Of a stretch of DNA of 64,000 bases, positions 8,983 to 18,079 are shown one piece after another. Each line of letters opens with the position of its first letter. The stretch's first letter is position 1. The DNA comes from SZUA-36 sp963801195. GTDB lineage: Bacteria; Pseudomonadota; Gammaproteobacteria; Xanthomonadales; SZUA-36. The notes under the pieces were generated by a model. The model was given only the letters and a program-made list of their open reading frames with translations, was not told the origin of the DNA and searched no databases. The position numbers and the translations under genes were made by a program. Location of the stretch: NCBI GenBank assembly GCA_963801195.1, contig CAWDDX010000007.1:310001-374000 (forward strand). Reading direction: 5' to 3'.

Positions 8983-10362
8983 ATGAATCAGAATGCAGAG
9001 AACCTGGAAAATCCGGGAAAGGAAAACGTTTGGTTGCCAACCTCCTGGCAATCGCATGAGGCCTTGCAGCAGGCCACATATCCCGATCAGGCCGAGTTGC
9101 AAGCGACACTCGAAGAGTTATCGTGCCTGCCCCCGTTGGTGACGTCCTGGGAGATATTGTCACTCAAGGATCAGATCGCGCAGGCACAGGCCGGGGGTCG
9201 CTTTTTCCTGCAGGGAGGCGATTGTGCTGAAAGCTTTGCGGAATGTAATTCCGCCGTCATAACCAACCGGCTTAAAGTATTGTTGCAAATGAGCCTGGCA
9301 TTGACGCACGGTTTGCAAAAACCGGTCGTCAGGGTCGGCCGGTTTGCAGGGCAGTATGCCAAGCCACGTTCATCGGACCTTGAAACTCGTGATGGTGTGA
9401 CCCTGCCAAGCTACCGTGGGGACCTGGTGAATTCGGTTGAGTTCACAGCCGAGGCGAGGCGGCCGGATCCACGGCGTCTAATCCAGGGCCATGCGATGTC
9501 GTCGATGACAATGAATTTTGTACGCGCGCTGGTTGATGGTGGGTTTGCAGATTTGCATCATCCCGAGTACTGGAACCTGAGCTGGGTAGAACATTCACCG
9601 CTCGCAGAAGAGTTCCAGCGCCTGGCGGATAGCCTGGGCCGCGCGGTGAATTTCATGGAGACCATTTCGGGCCGTCGCGCCGGGGTGCTCAAGCGGGTGG
9701 ACTTCTATACTTCCCACGAAGCACTGCACCTGCACTACGAACAGGCGCTGACGCGCAAGGTTCCGCGGCAGGAAGGCTGGTTTGACCTGACCACGCATTT
9801 TCCCTGGATCGGCATGCGCACAGCCGATGTCGACGGCGCACATGTCGAATACTTCAGGGGCATCCGTAACCCCATCGGTATCAAGATCGGGCCCGGCGCG
9901 AGTACGCAGCAGCTCCGGCAATTGCTGGCAATCCTCAACCCCGATGCCGAGCCGGGACGTATCGTCCTGATCCACAGGATGGGTGCATCACAGATCGAGG
10001 AAAAATTGCCGCCGATGATAAAGACTGCCCAGGACTCAGGATCACCGGTTCTGTGGGTATGTGATCCCATGCACGGTAATACGGAAACAACCGCCTCGGG
10101 TATCAAGACCCGGCGTTTCCGCAATATCATGAGTGAAACGGAAACGGCCATCGAACTGCATCATCAGCACGGTTCCCACCTTGGCGGCGTACACCTCGAA
10201 TTGACCGGTGAAGACGTGACAGAATGTACCGGTGGGGCAAGAAACCTCAACGAAGTTGATCTTGAACGCGCCTATAAATCAATTGTGGACCCGCGTCTCA
10301 ATTACGAGCAGGCCCTGGAACTTTCAATGCTGATTGTCAGCAAGTTTGAAAAGTTGAAATAA
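8983..10362 (+). CDS. 3-deoxy-7-phosphoheptulonate (DAHP) synthase, class II
   Basis: First step of the shikimate pathway: PEP plus erythrose 4-phosphate gives DAHP. The 459-residue protein is the plant/Mycobacterium-like class II type, not the E. coli AroFGH type. It shows FFLQGGDCAESFAEC (metal-binding Cys), KPVVRVGRFAGQYAKPRS, TLPSYRGDLVN, LIHRMGASQIEEKLPP, WVCDPMHGNT and HLGGVHLELTGEDVTEC. A metallopeptidase gene begins 2 bases after its stop on the same strand. Feedback properties cannot be read from the sequence. Confidence 0.96.
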   Translation: MNQNAENLENPGKENVWLPTSWQSHEALQQATYPDQAELQATLEELSCLPPLVTSWEILSLKDQIAQAQAGGRFFLQGGDCAESFAECNSAVITNRLKVLLQMSLALTHGLQKPVVRVGRFAGQYAKPRSSDLETRDGVTLPSYRGDLVNSVEFTAEARRPDPRRLIQGHAMSSMTMNFVRALVDGGFADLHHPEYWNLSWVEHSPLAEEFQRLADSLGRAVNFMETISGRRAGVLKRVDFYTSHEALHLHYEQALTRKVPRQEGWFDLTTHFPWIGMRTADVDGAHVEYFRGIRNPIGIKIGPGASTQQLRQLLAILNPDAEPGRIVLIHRMGASQIEEKLPPMIKTAQDSGSPVLWVCDPMHGNTETTASGIKTRRFRNIMSETETAIELHHQHGSHLGGVHLELTGEDVTECTGGARNLNEVDLERAYKSIVDPRLNYEQALELSMLIVSKFEKLK

Positions 10363-10364
10363 CA

Positions 10365-12233
10365 TTGCGTTTTTTGTTCGCTAAACCACTGGTCTGGTTG
10401 CGTAAACGCGGGCGCTACAGCCTGGCAGTCATGCTTGCCGGATTGAGTCTGTTGCCGCAAGCTGCACACGCGGCAGACGAGGTCCGCCATACGATAAGTT
10501 TCCCGGAGAACAAGGAACAACTCATCACCGTACGCTCCGAGTTTCCCGTCAGTGCGCCCATGACTGAACTGATCATGCCAAACTGGACGCCTGGCTCCTA
10601 CCTGATCAGGGATTATGCCGCCAATGTGAATCGCATATCAGCAGCGTCAGCGGATGGCACACCGCTGAGCCTGCAAAAAATCAGCAAAGACCGCTGGCAG
10701 GTCGATACCGGCGAGGTTGACACGTTGATTGTAGACTACGAGGTGTTCACACCAGACATCAATGTCAGCACCAGCTGGGCGAGCCGGGCGTTTTCACTTG
10801 TCAACGGAACGTCGGTTTTCCTGTATACGCAACAGACGCGCAACAGGCCCCAATTGCTGGACATTGTTAGCGACCAGGCCAGGGGCCAGGCATATTCCGC
10901 CATGGGCGTGAGCCCGGATGGCAGCGGTTTTCGGGCGGAAAATTATGATGAACTTGTGGATAACCCGGTCGCCGTGGCGCGGGCGCCGGTTTACCGTTTT
11001 TCACAAGGAAATCAGGAGTATGTGTTTCTAAACGTAGGCGAGAACGCATTCTGGGATGGTGCACAGGCGGCGGGGGACGTGGAAAAACTCGTTGCGCAGA
11101 CCCAGTCGTTCTGGGGTGTCAATCCACTCAAGCGGCCCTATTGGTTTATGAATTTTATCGTGGAAGGCAAGGGCGGTCTTGAACATGATAACAGCACGGT
11201 GATCATGACCGGCAGACGACAAATGCGTGACCGCAAGGACTATGTAAAGTGGCTGGGTGTCGTTGCACACGAGTTCTTTCATGTTTGGAACGTCCGGCAT
11301 ATGCGCCCGCTCGAACTGGCGCAGTATGATTACCAAAATGAACAGTACACCAGCGAGTTGTGGCTCGCCGAAGGGTTGACCAGCTACTACGACAACCTGC
11401 TATTGTCACGGTCCGGCCTGATCACACCGAAAGAGTACATGGAGTTACTCGCCAAGGATATTTATCACCTCGAGACCACCCCCGGGCGCTTGCTGCAACC
11501 GGTAACAGAAGCGTCGCTGGACGCATGGATTCGCCATTACCAACCCAACCCCAACACGCTCAACAGCACCATCAGTTATTACATCAAGGGCGCCGTGATC
11601 GGATTTGTGATGGATACCTTCCTGCGGGAAAATAGCCGGGGCCGTCATGACCTGGATGAAGTCATGCGAAAAATGTACAAAACATATTCGGGTACGCCCT
11701 ACAGCAGCGATGCATTTGAGAAAGTCGTTACCGATGTAGGTGGTGCCGAGGCGGGCCGGTTGCTTCGGTCCCTGACGACGACGACGTCTGAACCGGATGT
11801 CGATGCCGCCCTGGAGTGGTATGGACTCGCACTAAACCGCGGTACGATCCTGATTACCGGGGAACCGGGTGAGGTGTCTTTGCGAAGCGATATGGGTGTG
11901 CTGTGGGACAGTAACAGTCCGGGAATGGTCGTCGCCGCGGTCCTCGACGGCAGCGGCGGTTCTGCCGCCGGTCTGATTGCCGGTGATGAAGTACTGGCTA
12001 TTGGCGCAGAACGATTGACGAAGGACAGGCTGGAAAGCCTGATGGGAAGCTTTGACCCTGGCGAGACAACCGAGTTGATTATCTCCCGGCGGGACAAGGT
12101 CATCGAGCTGGATATCACCCTGGATACCGCTGTTCCCGATCACTACGAGATCGTGCTGAATCCTGATTTCGAAAGACGCGATATCAGGCGTCTGCAGGAT
12201 CTGTTGGGTCAGAATCCACGCAAGCAGCCCTGA
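10365..12233 (+). CDS. Exported M61-family (glycyl aminopeptidase-like) metallopeptidase with PDZ domain
   Basis: Predicted envelope zinc peptidase. A signal peptide is visible (RKRGRYS, a hydrophobic core, then AHA before ADEVRH). The N-terminal beta domain contains NWTPGSYLIRDYA, the M61 hallmark. The gluzincin motif HEFFHVWNVRHMRP (zinc ligands His-His) is followed by LWLAEGLTSYYDN, which supplies the third ligand Glu. A C-terminal PDZ domain (GGSAAGLIAGDEVLAIG) ends the protein. The start is uncertain: TTG at 10365 is the longest, and TTG at 10398 would still leave an intact signal peptide. Substrates are unknown for most of the family. Confidence 0.88.
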   Translation: MRFLFAKPLVWLRKRGRYSLAVMLAGLSLLPQAAHAADEVRHTISFPENKEQLITVRSEFPVSAPMTELIMPNWTPGSYLIRDYAANVNRISAASADGTPLSLQKISKDRWQVDTGEVDTLIVDYEVFTPDINVSTSWASRAFSLVNGTSVFLYTQQTRNRPQLLDIVSDQARGQAYSAMGVSPDGSGFRAENYDELVDNPVAVARAPVYRFSQGNQEYVFLNVGENAFWDGAQAAGDVEKLVAQTQSFWGVNPLKRPYWFMNFIVEGKGGLEHDNSTVIMTGRRQMRDRKDYVKWLGVVAHEFFHVWNVRHMRPLELAQYDYQNEQYTSELWLAEGLTSYYDNLLLSRSGLITPKEYMELLAKDIYHLETTPGRLLQPVTEASLDAWIRHYQPNPNTLNSTISYYIKGAVIGFVMDTFLRENSRGRHDLDEVMRKMYKTYSGTPYSSDAFEKVVTDVGGAEAGRLLRSLTTTTSEPDVDAALEWYGLALNRGTILITGEPGEVSLRSDMGVLWDSNSPGMVVAAVLDGSGGSAAGLIAGDEVLAIGAERLTKDRLESLMGSFDPGETTELIISRRDKVIELDITLDTAVPDHYEIVLNPDFERRDIRRLQDLLGQNPRKQP

Positions 12234-12256
12234 GCATCCGGCTTACAGGCCGATTT

Positions 12257-14098
12257 TCATGACTCCTGCTTTTTGCTTGCCCGGCCCGCGGCCTTGCGTT
12301 CATGTTCCTTCAGGTGCAATTTGCGAATGCGTATGGACTCGGGTGTCACTTCGACCAGTTCATCGTCCTGGATAAACTCCAGCGACTGTTCCAGCGACAG
12401 GATGTTTGGCGCGGCCAGCAATACGTTGTCGTCCTTGATGACGGTGCGGATATTGGTCAACTGCTTGGCCTTCAGCGGGTTGACCGTGAGGTCGTTGCCC
12501 CTGTTATGCACACCGATGATCTGACCTTCATAAACATCCACACCATCTTCGATAATCATGCGGCCACGGTCCTGCAAATTGAACAATGCGTAGGCCACGG
12601 CTTTGCCGGTACTGTTTGATATCAACACACCATTGTTGCGGGTCGAAATGGCTGCAGGGTTGTAAGGGCCATAGTGTTCAAAGGTATGAAACATCAAACC
12701 GGTACCCGCAGTCACCGTTCGAAACTCGGACTGGAAACCGATCAGGCCGCGTGCCGGAATGACGTAATCCATGCGGATACGACCCCTGCCGTCGGGTTGC
12801 ATATCCTGTAGCACCCCACGTCGTTGCCCAAGCCGTTCCATCACCCCGCCCTGGTAATCGGCTTCAAGGTCGACGACCAGTGACTCATAGGGTTCCTGGG
12901 TCTCTCCGTCGACCGTGTGAAGGATGACTTCCGGTCTCGAAATGGCCATTTCGTAGCCTTCCCGCCGCATGGTTTCAATCAGGATGGACAGGTGCAACTC
13001 ACCGCGCCCTGATACGCGGAATTTTTCTGCATCCGCTGTTTCTTCGATACGTAATGCCACGTTATGACTGGCCTCGCGCAGGAGGCGTTCACGCAGTTGC
13101 CTGCTCGTCAGGTACTTGCCCTCCCGGCCCGAGAACGGTGAGTTATTGACCCGGAACGTCATGCTGATCGTGGGTTCATCCACGGTCAAAGGCTCCAGTG
13201 CTTCAACGGCTTCCCGGTCACACAAGGTGTCCGATATATGCAGGTTCTCTACGCCGGTGACCGCGATAATATCACCGGCGTTGGCCTCTTCGATTTCGAT
13301 GCGTTTTAGACCTTGGAATCCCAGCACCTGCAGGATACGCGCATTGCGTTGCTCGCCGTTGCGGTCGATTGCTGTTATTCGCTGATTGGGTTTGACACTT
13401 CCGCGTTGTACCCTGCCGATGCCGATGACCCCGACGTAGGAATTGTAATCCAGCGTGCTCACACGCATCTGGAAGGGGCCGTCCAGGTCTACCTCGGGCG
13501 GCTTGACTTCTTTCAGAATGGTTTCGAAAAGCGGTGTCATGTCACCACTGCGGACGTCGTCTTTGAGACCGGCGTAACCCTGCAGGGCCGAGGCATAGAC
13601 AACCGGGAAATCCAATTGATCTTCACTGGCACCCAGTTTGTCAAACAGCTCAAAGGTCTGGTCCAGCACCCAGTGTGGGCGGGCGCCATCGCGGTCTACC
13701 TTGTTGATAACAACGATCGGCCGGAAGCCCATCTCGAAAGCCTTCTGGGTGACAAACCGGGTTTGTGGCATCGGCCCATCAACGGCATCCACCAGCAATA
13801 ATACAGAATCCACCATGCTCAGGATGCGCTCGACTTCTCCACCGAAGTCGGCGTGACCTGGCGTATCGACGATATTGATCCGGTATGTAGTCTCGCCTTT
13901 TGTCCAGTCAATCGCGGTGTTCTTTGAAAGAATGGTAATACCACGTTCCTTTTCCAGTTCGTTGGAATCCATGGCCCGGTTCAAAGTGGCAGCGTGCTCG
14001 CCCATGGAGCCGGATTGTTGCAACAGTTGGTCAACGAGGGTGGTTTTGCCATGATCGACGTGGGCGATGATGGCTATGTTTCTGAGATTAAGTATCAC
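12257..14098 (-). CDS. typA: Ribosome-associated translational GTPase TypA/BipA
   Basis: EF-G-like GTPase linked to ribosome assembly and stress adaptation. I placed the start at the GTG at 14098 because GGAAG lies 5 bases upstream and the product then begins VILNLRNIAIIAHVDHGKTT, matching the family N-terminus; this gives 613 residues. G motifs: AHVDHGKTT, DTPGHADFGGEVER and NKVD. The C-terminal BipA domain shows PARGLIGFQSEF and the terminal segment NPLKAKQLTNIR. It is convergent with the M61 peptidase gene, 23 bases away. Confidence 0.97.
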   Translation of the reverse strand: MILNLRNIAIIAHVDHGKTTLVDQLLQQSGSMGEHAATLNRAMDSNELEKERGITILSKNTAIDWTKGETTYRINIVDTPGHADFGGEVERILSMVDSVLLLVDAVDGPMPQTRFVTQKAFEMGFRPIVVINKVDRDGARPHWVLDQTFELFDKLGASEDQLDFPVVYASALQGYAGLKDDVRSGDMTPLFETILKEVKPPEVDLDGPFQMRVSTLDYNSYVGVIGIGRVQRGSVKPNQRITAIDRNGEQRNARILQVLGFQGLKRIEIEEANAGDIIAVTGVENLHISDTLCDREAVEALEPLTVDEPTISMTFRVNNSPFSGREGKYLTSRQLRERLLREASHNVALRIEETADAEKFRVSGRGELHLSILIETMRREGYEMAISRPEVILHTVDGETQEPYESLVVDLEADYQGGVMERLGQRRGVLQDMQPDGRGRIRMDYVIPARGLIGFQSEFRTVTAGTGLMFHTFEHYGPYNPAAISTRNNGVLISNSTGKAVAYALFNLQDRGRMIIEDGVDVYEGQIIGVHNRGNDLTVNPLKAKQLTNIRTVIKDDNVLLAAPNILSLEQSLEFIQDDELVEVTPESIRIRKLHLKEHERKAAGRASKKQES

Positions 14099-14375
14099 GG
14101 TTTCTTCCAGTGGGGCAAGCGCGCGCAAGTTACACGCTTTGGCCGGTTTAAGCAATGTTTTTACAAAAAAAACAGCAAGATAAATCAATTATACGGCACT
14201 GCCCGGGTACTTGTGCTGACCTCGGTTGATGCCGGGTCTCCACGGGTCATGTCCGTGCCTGTGTTGAAGTCGATCCGAACGATTGAACGGAATTAAATCA
14301 CCCGCTCCGAGACTTGCTTTCACGGGTGCCCATGGCTATTCTTCCTAACCCGCAAACAATCCAGGTGCAAAGGCT

Positions 14376-15362
14376 GTGCTCACTAGCGATCAAAAAATCC
14401 TGTTTGTCTTCCCAGGTCAGGGTTCACAATATAAAGGTATGGGTAGCGACCTGTATCTGGAGTATGAAACCGCCAGAAAGGTCTATGCCGAGGCCAGCGA
14501 TGTCCTGGGTTACGATGTCGGCGAGCTATCCTTCGAGGACCCTCGGGACCAGCTTAACCTGACCCGCTTCACGCAGCCCGCCCTGCTTACACATTCCATT
14601 GCCTGCCTGGAGGTTTTCCGGGATTTGACCGGGGGTAAGGTAAAACCGTCAGTAGCCGCCGGTCACAGTCTCGGGGAATACTCGGCGTTGGTGGCTGCAG
14701 AGGTCCTGAGTTTTGAGCGTGCACTTAAACTGGTACACAAACGCGGCGAATTGATGGGCACTCATGGTGAAGGCGAGATGAGCGCCTTTCCCCTGGATAT
14801 CGACACCATTCGACCGATCGCCGAGCGTTACCATTGTGCGATCGCCGGCTGTAATTTACCCGAACAGACCGTGATCGGAGGCCGGGAAGAAGACCTGGCC
14901 CTGGTGGAGCAGCAGGTTCAGGAACGGTTTGAAAGGAAGACACCTGTACGCCTGAAAACAGAAGGCGCCTTTCACACCTATTACATGGTCGAGGCCGCCC
15001 GTCGCTACCGCGCCGTGCTTGAAGAAGCCGGTTTCAATTTGTCGGATGTGCCGGTTCTTTCCAATTTCACTGGCGTCTACCATGAGGCTGACCCGGTGGG
15101 TATCAGGGCACGTCTGTTCTTCCAGTTGTTTCACCCGGTCCTGTGGTTCTCCAACCTGAAAACAGCTTTTGCGGATGGTGTCGAGGTGATATTGGAGTTT
15201 GGCGGTGGTATCGGTTTTGGTACAGAACCCGAAGGAAAGCGGCCAAACCTCGCCGGTATCGTCAAGAAGACCCAGCGTGCTACCGGTCATGCTGCGCATT
15301 ACATGGCAGCCATTAACCGCCAAACCCTCCAGGACGCAGTCGCCTTTGTGCAGGCAGGTTGA
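14376..15362 (+). CDS. Stand-alone ACP S-malonyltransferase-like protein
   Basis: FabD/AT-fold acyltransferase of 328 residues. Catalytic features are present: FPGQGSQ, the nucleophile elbow GHSLGEYSAL (Ser near 94), the carboxylate-binding Arg in VHKRGELM, and a catalytic His in GAFHTYYM. Type I synthase ATs use xAFH for malonyl and YASH for methylmalonyl, so malonyl-CoA is the likelier substrate (inference). It differs from housekeeping FabD in the HTYYM segment and in a glycine-rich stretch EFGGGIGFGTEPEGKRPN near the C-terminus. No fabH, fabG or acpP is adjacent. It starts at GTG 14376. The partner carrier protein is unknown. Confidence 0.8.
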   Translation: MLTSDQKILFVFPGQGSQYKGMGSDLYLEYETARKVYAEASDVLGYDVGELSFEDPRDQLNLTRFTQPALLTHSIACLEVFRDLTGGKVKPSVAAGHSLGEYSALVAAEVLSFERALKLVHKRGELMGTHGEGEMSAFPLDIDTIRPIAERYHCAIAGCNLPEQTVIGGREEDLALVEQQVQERFERKTPVRLKTEGAFHTYYMVEAARRYRAVLEEAGFNLSDVPVLSNFTGVYHEADPVGIRARLFFQLFHPVLWFSNLKTAFADGVEVILEFGGGIGFGTEPEGKRPNLAGIVKKTQRATGHAAHYMAAINRQTLQDAVAFVQAG

Positions 15363-15407
15363 GCTTGGATATGGGTCTCTCAGTGAATAGCCAACGGAAA
15401 GATTCGG

Positions 15408-15719
15408 ATGATTATAAGAATCGTGCAAATGGAATTTGAAGAAAAGCTGATCCAGGATTTCCTGAAAATATTTGCAGCGAGCAGAGAAAAAATCAGGTCA
15501 TTTCCAGGTTGTACACATCTTCAGCTGTTACAGGGTGAGGCGGATCCCGGTGTTTTTTTTACATATTCTCATTGGGATGGGGAGGATGATTTAGATGCCT
15601 ACAGAAATTCGGAACTGTTCCGCAAGGTGTGGCGCAATACCAGGAAATTGTTTCGCGCCGCACCAAAGGCCTGGAGCCTGGCCGACAAGACGGAAGTGAT
15701 CGTGCAAAGCCCATCATAA
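15408..15719 (+). CDS. Antibiotic biosynthesis monooxygenase (ABM) fold protein
   Basis: Small ferredoxin-like alpha+beta protein of 103 residues. MIIRIVQMEFEEKLIQDFLKIF, then FPGCTHLQLLQGEADPG, then FFTYSHWDGEDDLDAYRNS is the typical ABM pattern seen in YgiN-like quinol monooxygenases and heme-degrading relatives. It lies 45 bases downstream of the malonyltransferase-like gene and 147 bases upstream of the mutase gene on the same strand, so it may be cotranscribed with either. I cannot say whether it is an enzyme or a non-catalytic member. Confidence 0.75.
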   Translation: MIIRIVQMEFEEKLIQDFLKIFAASREKIRSFPGCTHLQLLQGEADPGVFFTYSHWDGEDDLDAYRNSELFRKVWRNTRKLFRAAPKAWSLADKTEVIVQSPS

Positions 15720-15866
15720 AAGTGCTTCTTGTTTCTCATACTTTAGCTTAATTGCGTTCCGGTCTTTCCAAGGTGACAATAGACGGCGTTGTGTCCGGTA
15801 AATGTCAGGTTTGGGAAGCGTTGTATTTGCAATATTTTTCCCTGCCAGCAATTAGGTAGCCAAACA

Positions 15867-18017
15867 ATGAAAAAATTTCCAAAGAAAACGATGGATGACT
15901 GGCGGGAACTCGCGGCCAAAGAATGTAAAGGCAAACCTGTTGAGTCTTTGACCTGGGACACCCCGGAGGGTATCGCGGTCAAACCCCTGTACACTGCTGC
16001 GGACCTCGAACACCTCGACTACCTGGATTCACTTCCCGGTAGCGCGCCTTTTGTACGCGGGCCGAAGGCGACCATGTACGCGGGCCGTCCCTGGACCGTA
16101 CGTCAGTATGCCGGTTTCTCCACTGCGGAGAAATCCAATGCTTTCTACCGCAAGAATCTCGAAGCCGGACAAACCGGCTTATCTGTGGCTTTCGACCTGG
16201 CCACCCACCGCGGTTATGACTCCGACCACCCGCGTGTGGTCGGTGACGTCGGGAAGGCAGGAGTAGCCATTGACAGCATCGCTGACATGAAGATTCTTTT
16301 TGACGGCATCCCGCTGGACCGGATGTCGGTCTCGATGACGATGAACGGGGCGGTCCTGCCGGTGATGGCGATGTACATCGTAGCGGCGCAGGAGCAAGGT
16401 GTATCCCTGGAAAATTTATCCGGCACGTTGCAGAACGATATCCTCAAAGAGTTCATGGTACGCAATACCTATATCTATCCGCCTGCGCCCTCCATGCGGA
16501 TCGTTTCCGATATCATTGCATATACCTCTCGCAACCTGCCCAAGTTCAACTCGATTTCCATATCCGGCTACCACATGCAGGAAGCGGGCGCGACCTGCGC
16601 ACAGGAATTGGCCTATACGATCGCAGACGGTATCGAGTACGTGCGTGCCGCGATTGCCAGCGGTCTTGACGTGGATGCTTTTGCGCCGCGTTTGTCTTTC
16701 TTTTTCGCCATCGGCATGAACTTTTTCATGGAAGTGGCCAAGCTGCGCGCAGCGCGTTTGCTCTGGTCCACGCTGATGCAGGAAAATTTTTCTCCGAAAG
16801 ACACCCGCTCGCTGATGTTGCGGACCCACTGTCAAACTTCCGGCGTCAGTCTCACCGCGAATGATCCCTACAACAACATCATCCGCACCACGGTCGAAGC
16901 CATGGCGGCCGTCCTTGGTGGGACCCAGTCGCTGCACACCAATTCATTTGACGAGGCACTGGCCCTGCCCACGGAGTTTTCCGCCGGTATCGCGCGTAAC
17001 ACGCAACTGGTATTGAAGGAAGAAACAGGCATCACCAGGGTCGTGGACCCTTTGGCTGGTTCCTATTACGTGGAAAGCCTGACCCATGAACTGGCTGATG
17101 CTGCCATGAAGCTGATCGAGGAAGTCGAGGAAATTGGCGGTATGACCAGGGCGGTTGAAACCGGCATGCCCAAGATGCGTATAGAGGAGGCCTCGGCATT
17201 GCGCCAGGCACGGGTCGACCGTGGGGAAGACGTCATCGTTGGCGTCAACAAGTATCAACTGGCGAAAGAACCGCCGGTCGATATTCTGGATATTGACAAC
17301 ACGGCAGTCCGCGAATCGCAGATACAACGTATTAAACAGGTGCGGGATAACCGTGATGCGGCAGCCTGTAAAAAAGCCCTGGATGCGCTGGTCCTCGCTG
17401 CAGAAAATGAGACGGGTAATTTGCTCGAATTGGCGGTCGAGGCCGCGCGGGCAAGGGCCACGGTCGGTGAAATCTCGGATGCGCTGGAAAAAGTGTTCGG
17501 CCGCCATCGCGCGACGACCCGCTCCATTTCCGGTGTGTTCGGCTCCGCATACGAAGGTGATGCGGATTTTTCAGCTATTCAGCATGATGTGAATGAATTT
17601 GCACAAGCAGAGGGCCGCAGACCGCGTATGCTGGTCTGCAAACTCGGTCAGGATGGGCACGACCGTGGCGCGAAGGTGATCGCCACGGCATTTGCAGATA
17701 TCGGCTTTGACGTTGATATCGGACCCCTGTTTCAAACTCCGGATGAGGCAGTGCGTGAAGCCATTGAGAACGACGTGCATGTCATCGGTATATCGTCGCA
17801 GGCCGCGGGTCACAAGACGCTGGTACCCAAGGTCATTGAAGGTCTGAGGCAGGCCGGAGCCGAAGATATCATCGTGATCTGCGGCGGTGTCATTCCGCAA
17901 CAGGATCATGCGCAAATGCTGGCTTCGGGTGTCGCAGCCATATTCGGGCCGGGTACCAACATCCTGTTGGCCGCACATCAGGTACTTGGCATTATCGAGG
18001 AGCGTAGAAGGCGTTAA
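15867..18017 (+). CDS. scpA: Methylmalonyl-CoA mutase (single-chain)
   Basis: Adenosylcobalamin-dependent isomerisation of (R)-methylmalonyl-CoA to succinyl-CoA. It has 716 residues when started at ATG 15867 (MKKFPKKTMDDW), after AATTAGGTAG. The TIM-barrel part has KATMYAGRPWTVRQYAGFST and the region GGTQSLHTNSFDEAL. The C-terminal B12 domain carries the base-off motif GQDGHDRGAKV (DxHxxG) and GISSQAAGHKTL. Catalytic and B12 domains are in one polypeptide, as in the E. coli homologue. Its chaperone meaB, the carboxylase and the epimerase follow on the same strand. Confidence 0.97.
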   Translation: MKKFPKKTMDDWRELAAKECKGKPVESLTWDTPEGIAVKPLYTAADLEHLDYLDSLPGSAPFVRGPKATMYAGRPWTVRQYAGFSTAEKSNAFYRKNLEAGQTGLSVAFDLATHRGYDSDHPRVVGDVGKAGVAIDSIADMKILFDGIPLDRMSVSMTMNGAVLPVMAMYIVAAQEQGVSLENLSGTLQNDILKEFMVRNTYIYPPAPSMRIVSDIIAYTSRNLPKFNSISISGYHMQEAGATCAQELAYTIADGIEYVRAAIASGLDVDAFAPRLSFFFAIGMNFFMEVAKLRAARLLWSTLMQENFSPKDTRSLMLRTHCQTSGVSLTANDPYNNIIRTTVEAMAAVLGGTQSLHTNSFDEALALPTEFSAGIARNTQLVLKEETGITRVVDPLAGSYYVESLTHELADAAMKLIEEVEEIGGMTRAVETGMPKMRIEEASALRQARVDRGEDVIVGVNKYQLAKEPPVDILDIDNTAVRESQIQRIKQVRDNRDAAACKKALDALVLAAENETGNLLELAVEAARARATVGEISDALEKVFGRHRATTRSISGVFGSAYEGDADFSAIQHDVNEFAQAEGRRPRMLVCKLGQDGHDRGAKVIATAFADIGFDVDIGPLFQTPDEAVREAIENDVHVIGISSQAAGHKTLVPKVIEGLRQAGAEDIIVICGGVIPQQDHAQMLASGVAAIFGPGTNILLAAHQVLGIIEERRRR

Positions 18018-18079
18018 TTTAAAGCTTGTGGCAGGGCACTTGACTGTGTGGACACTCGCGTGGCAATGGGAATATTTTT

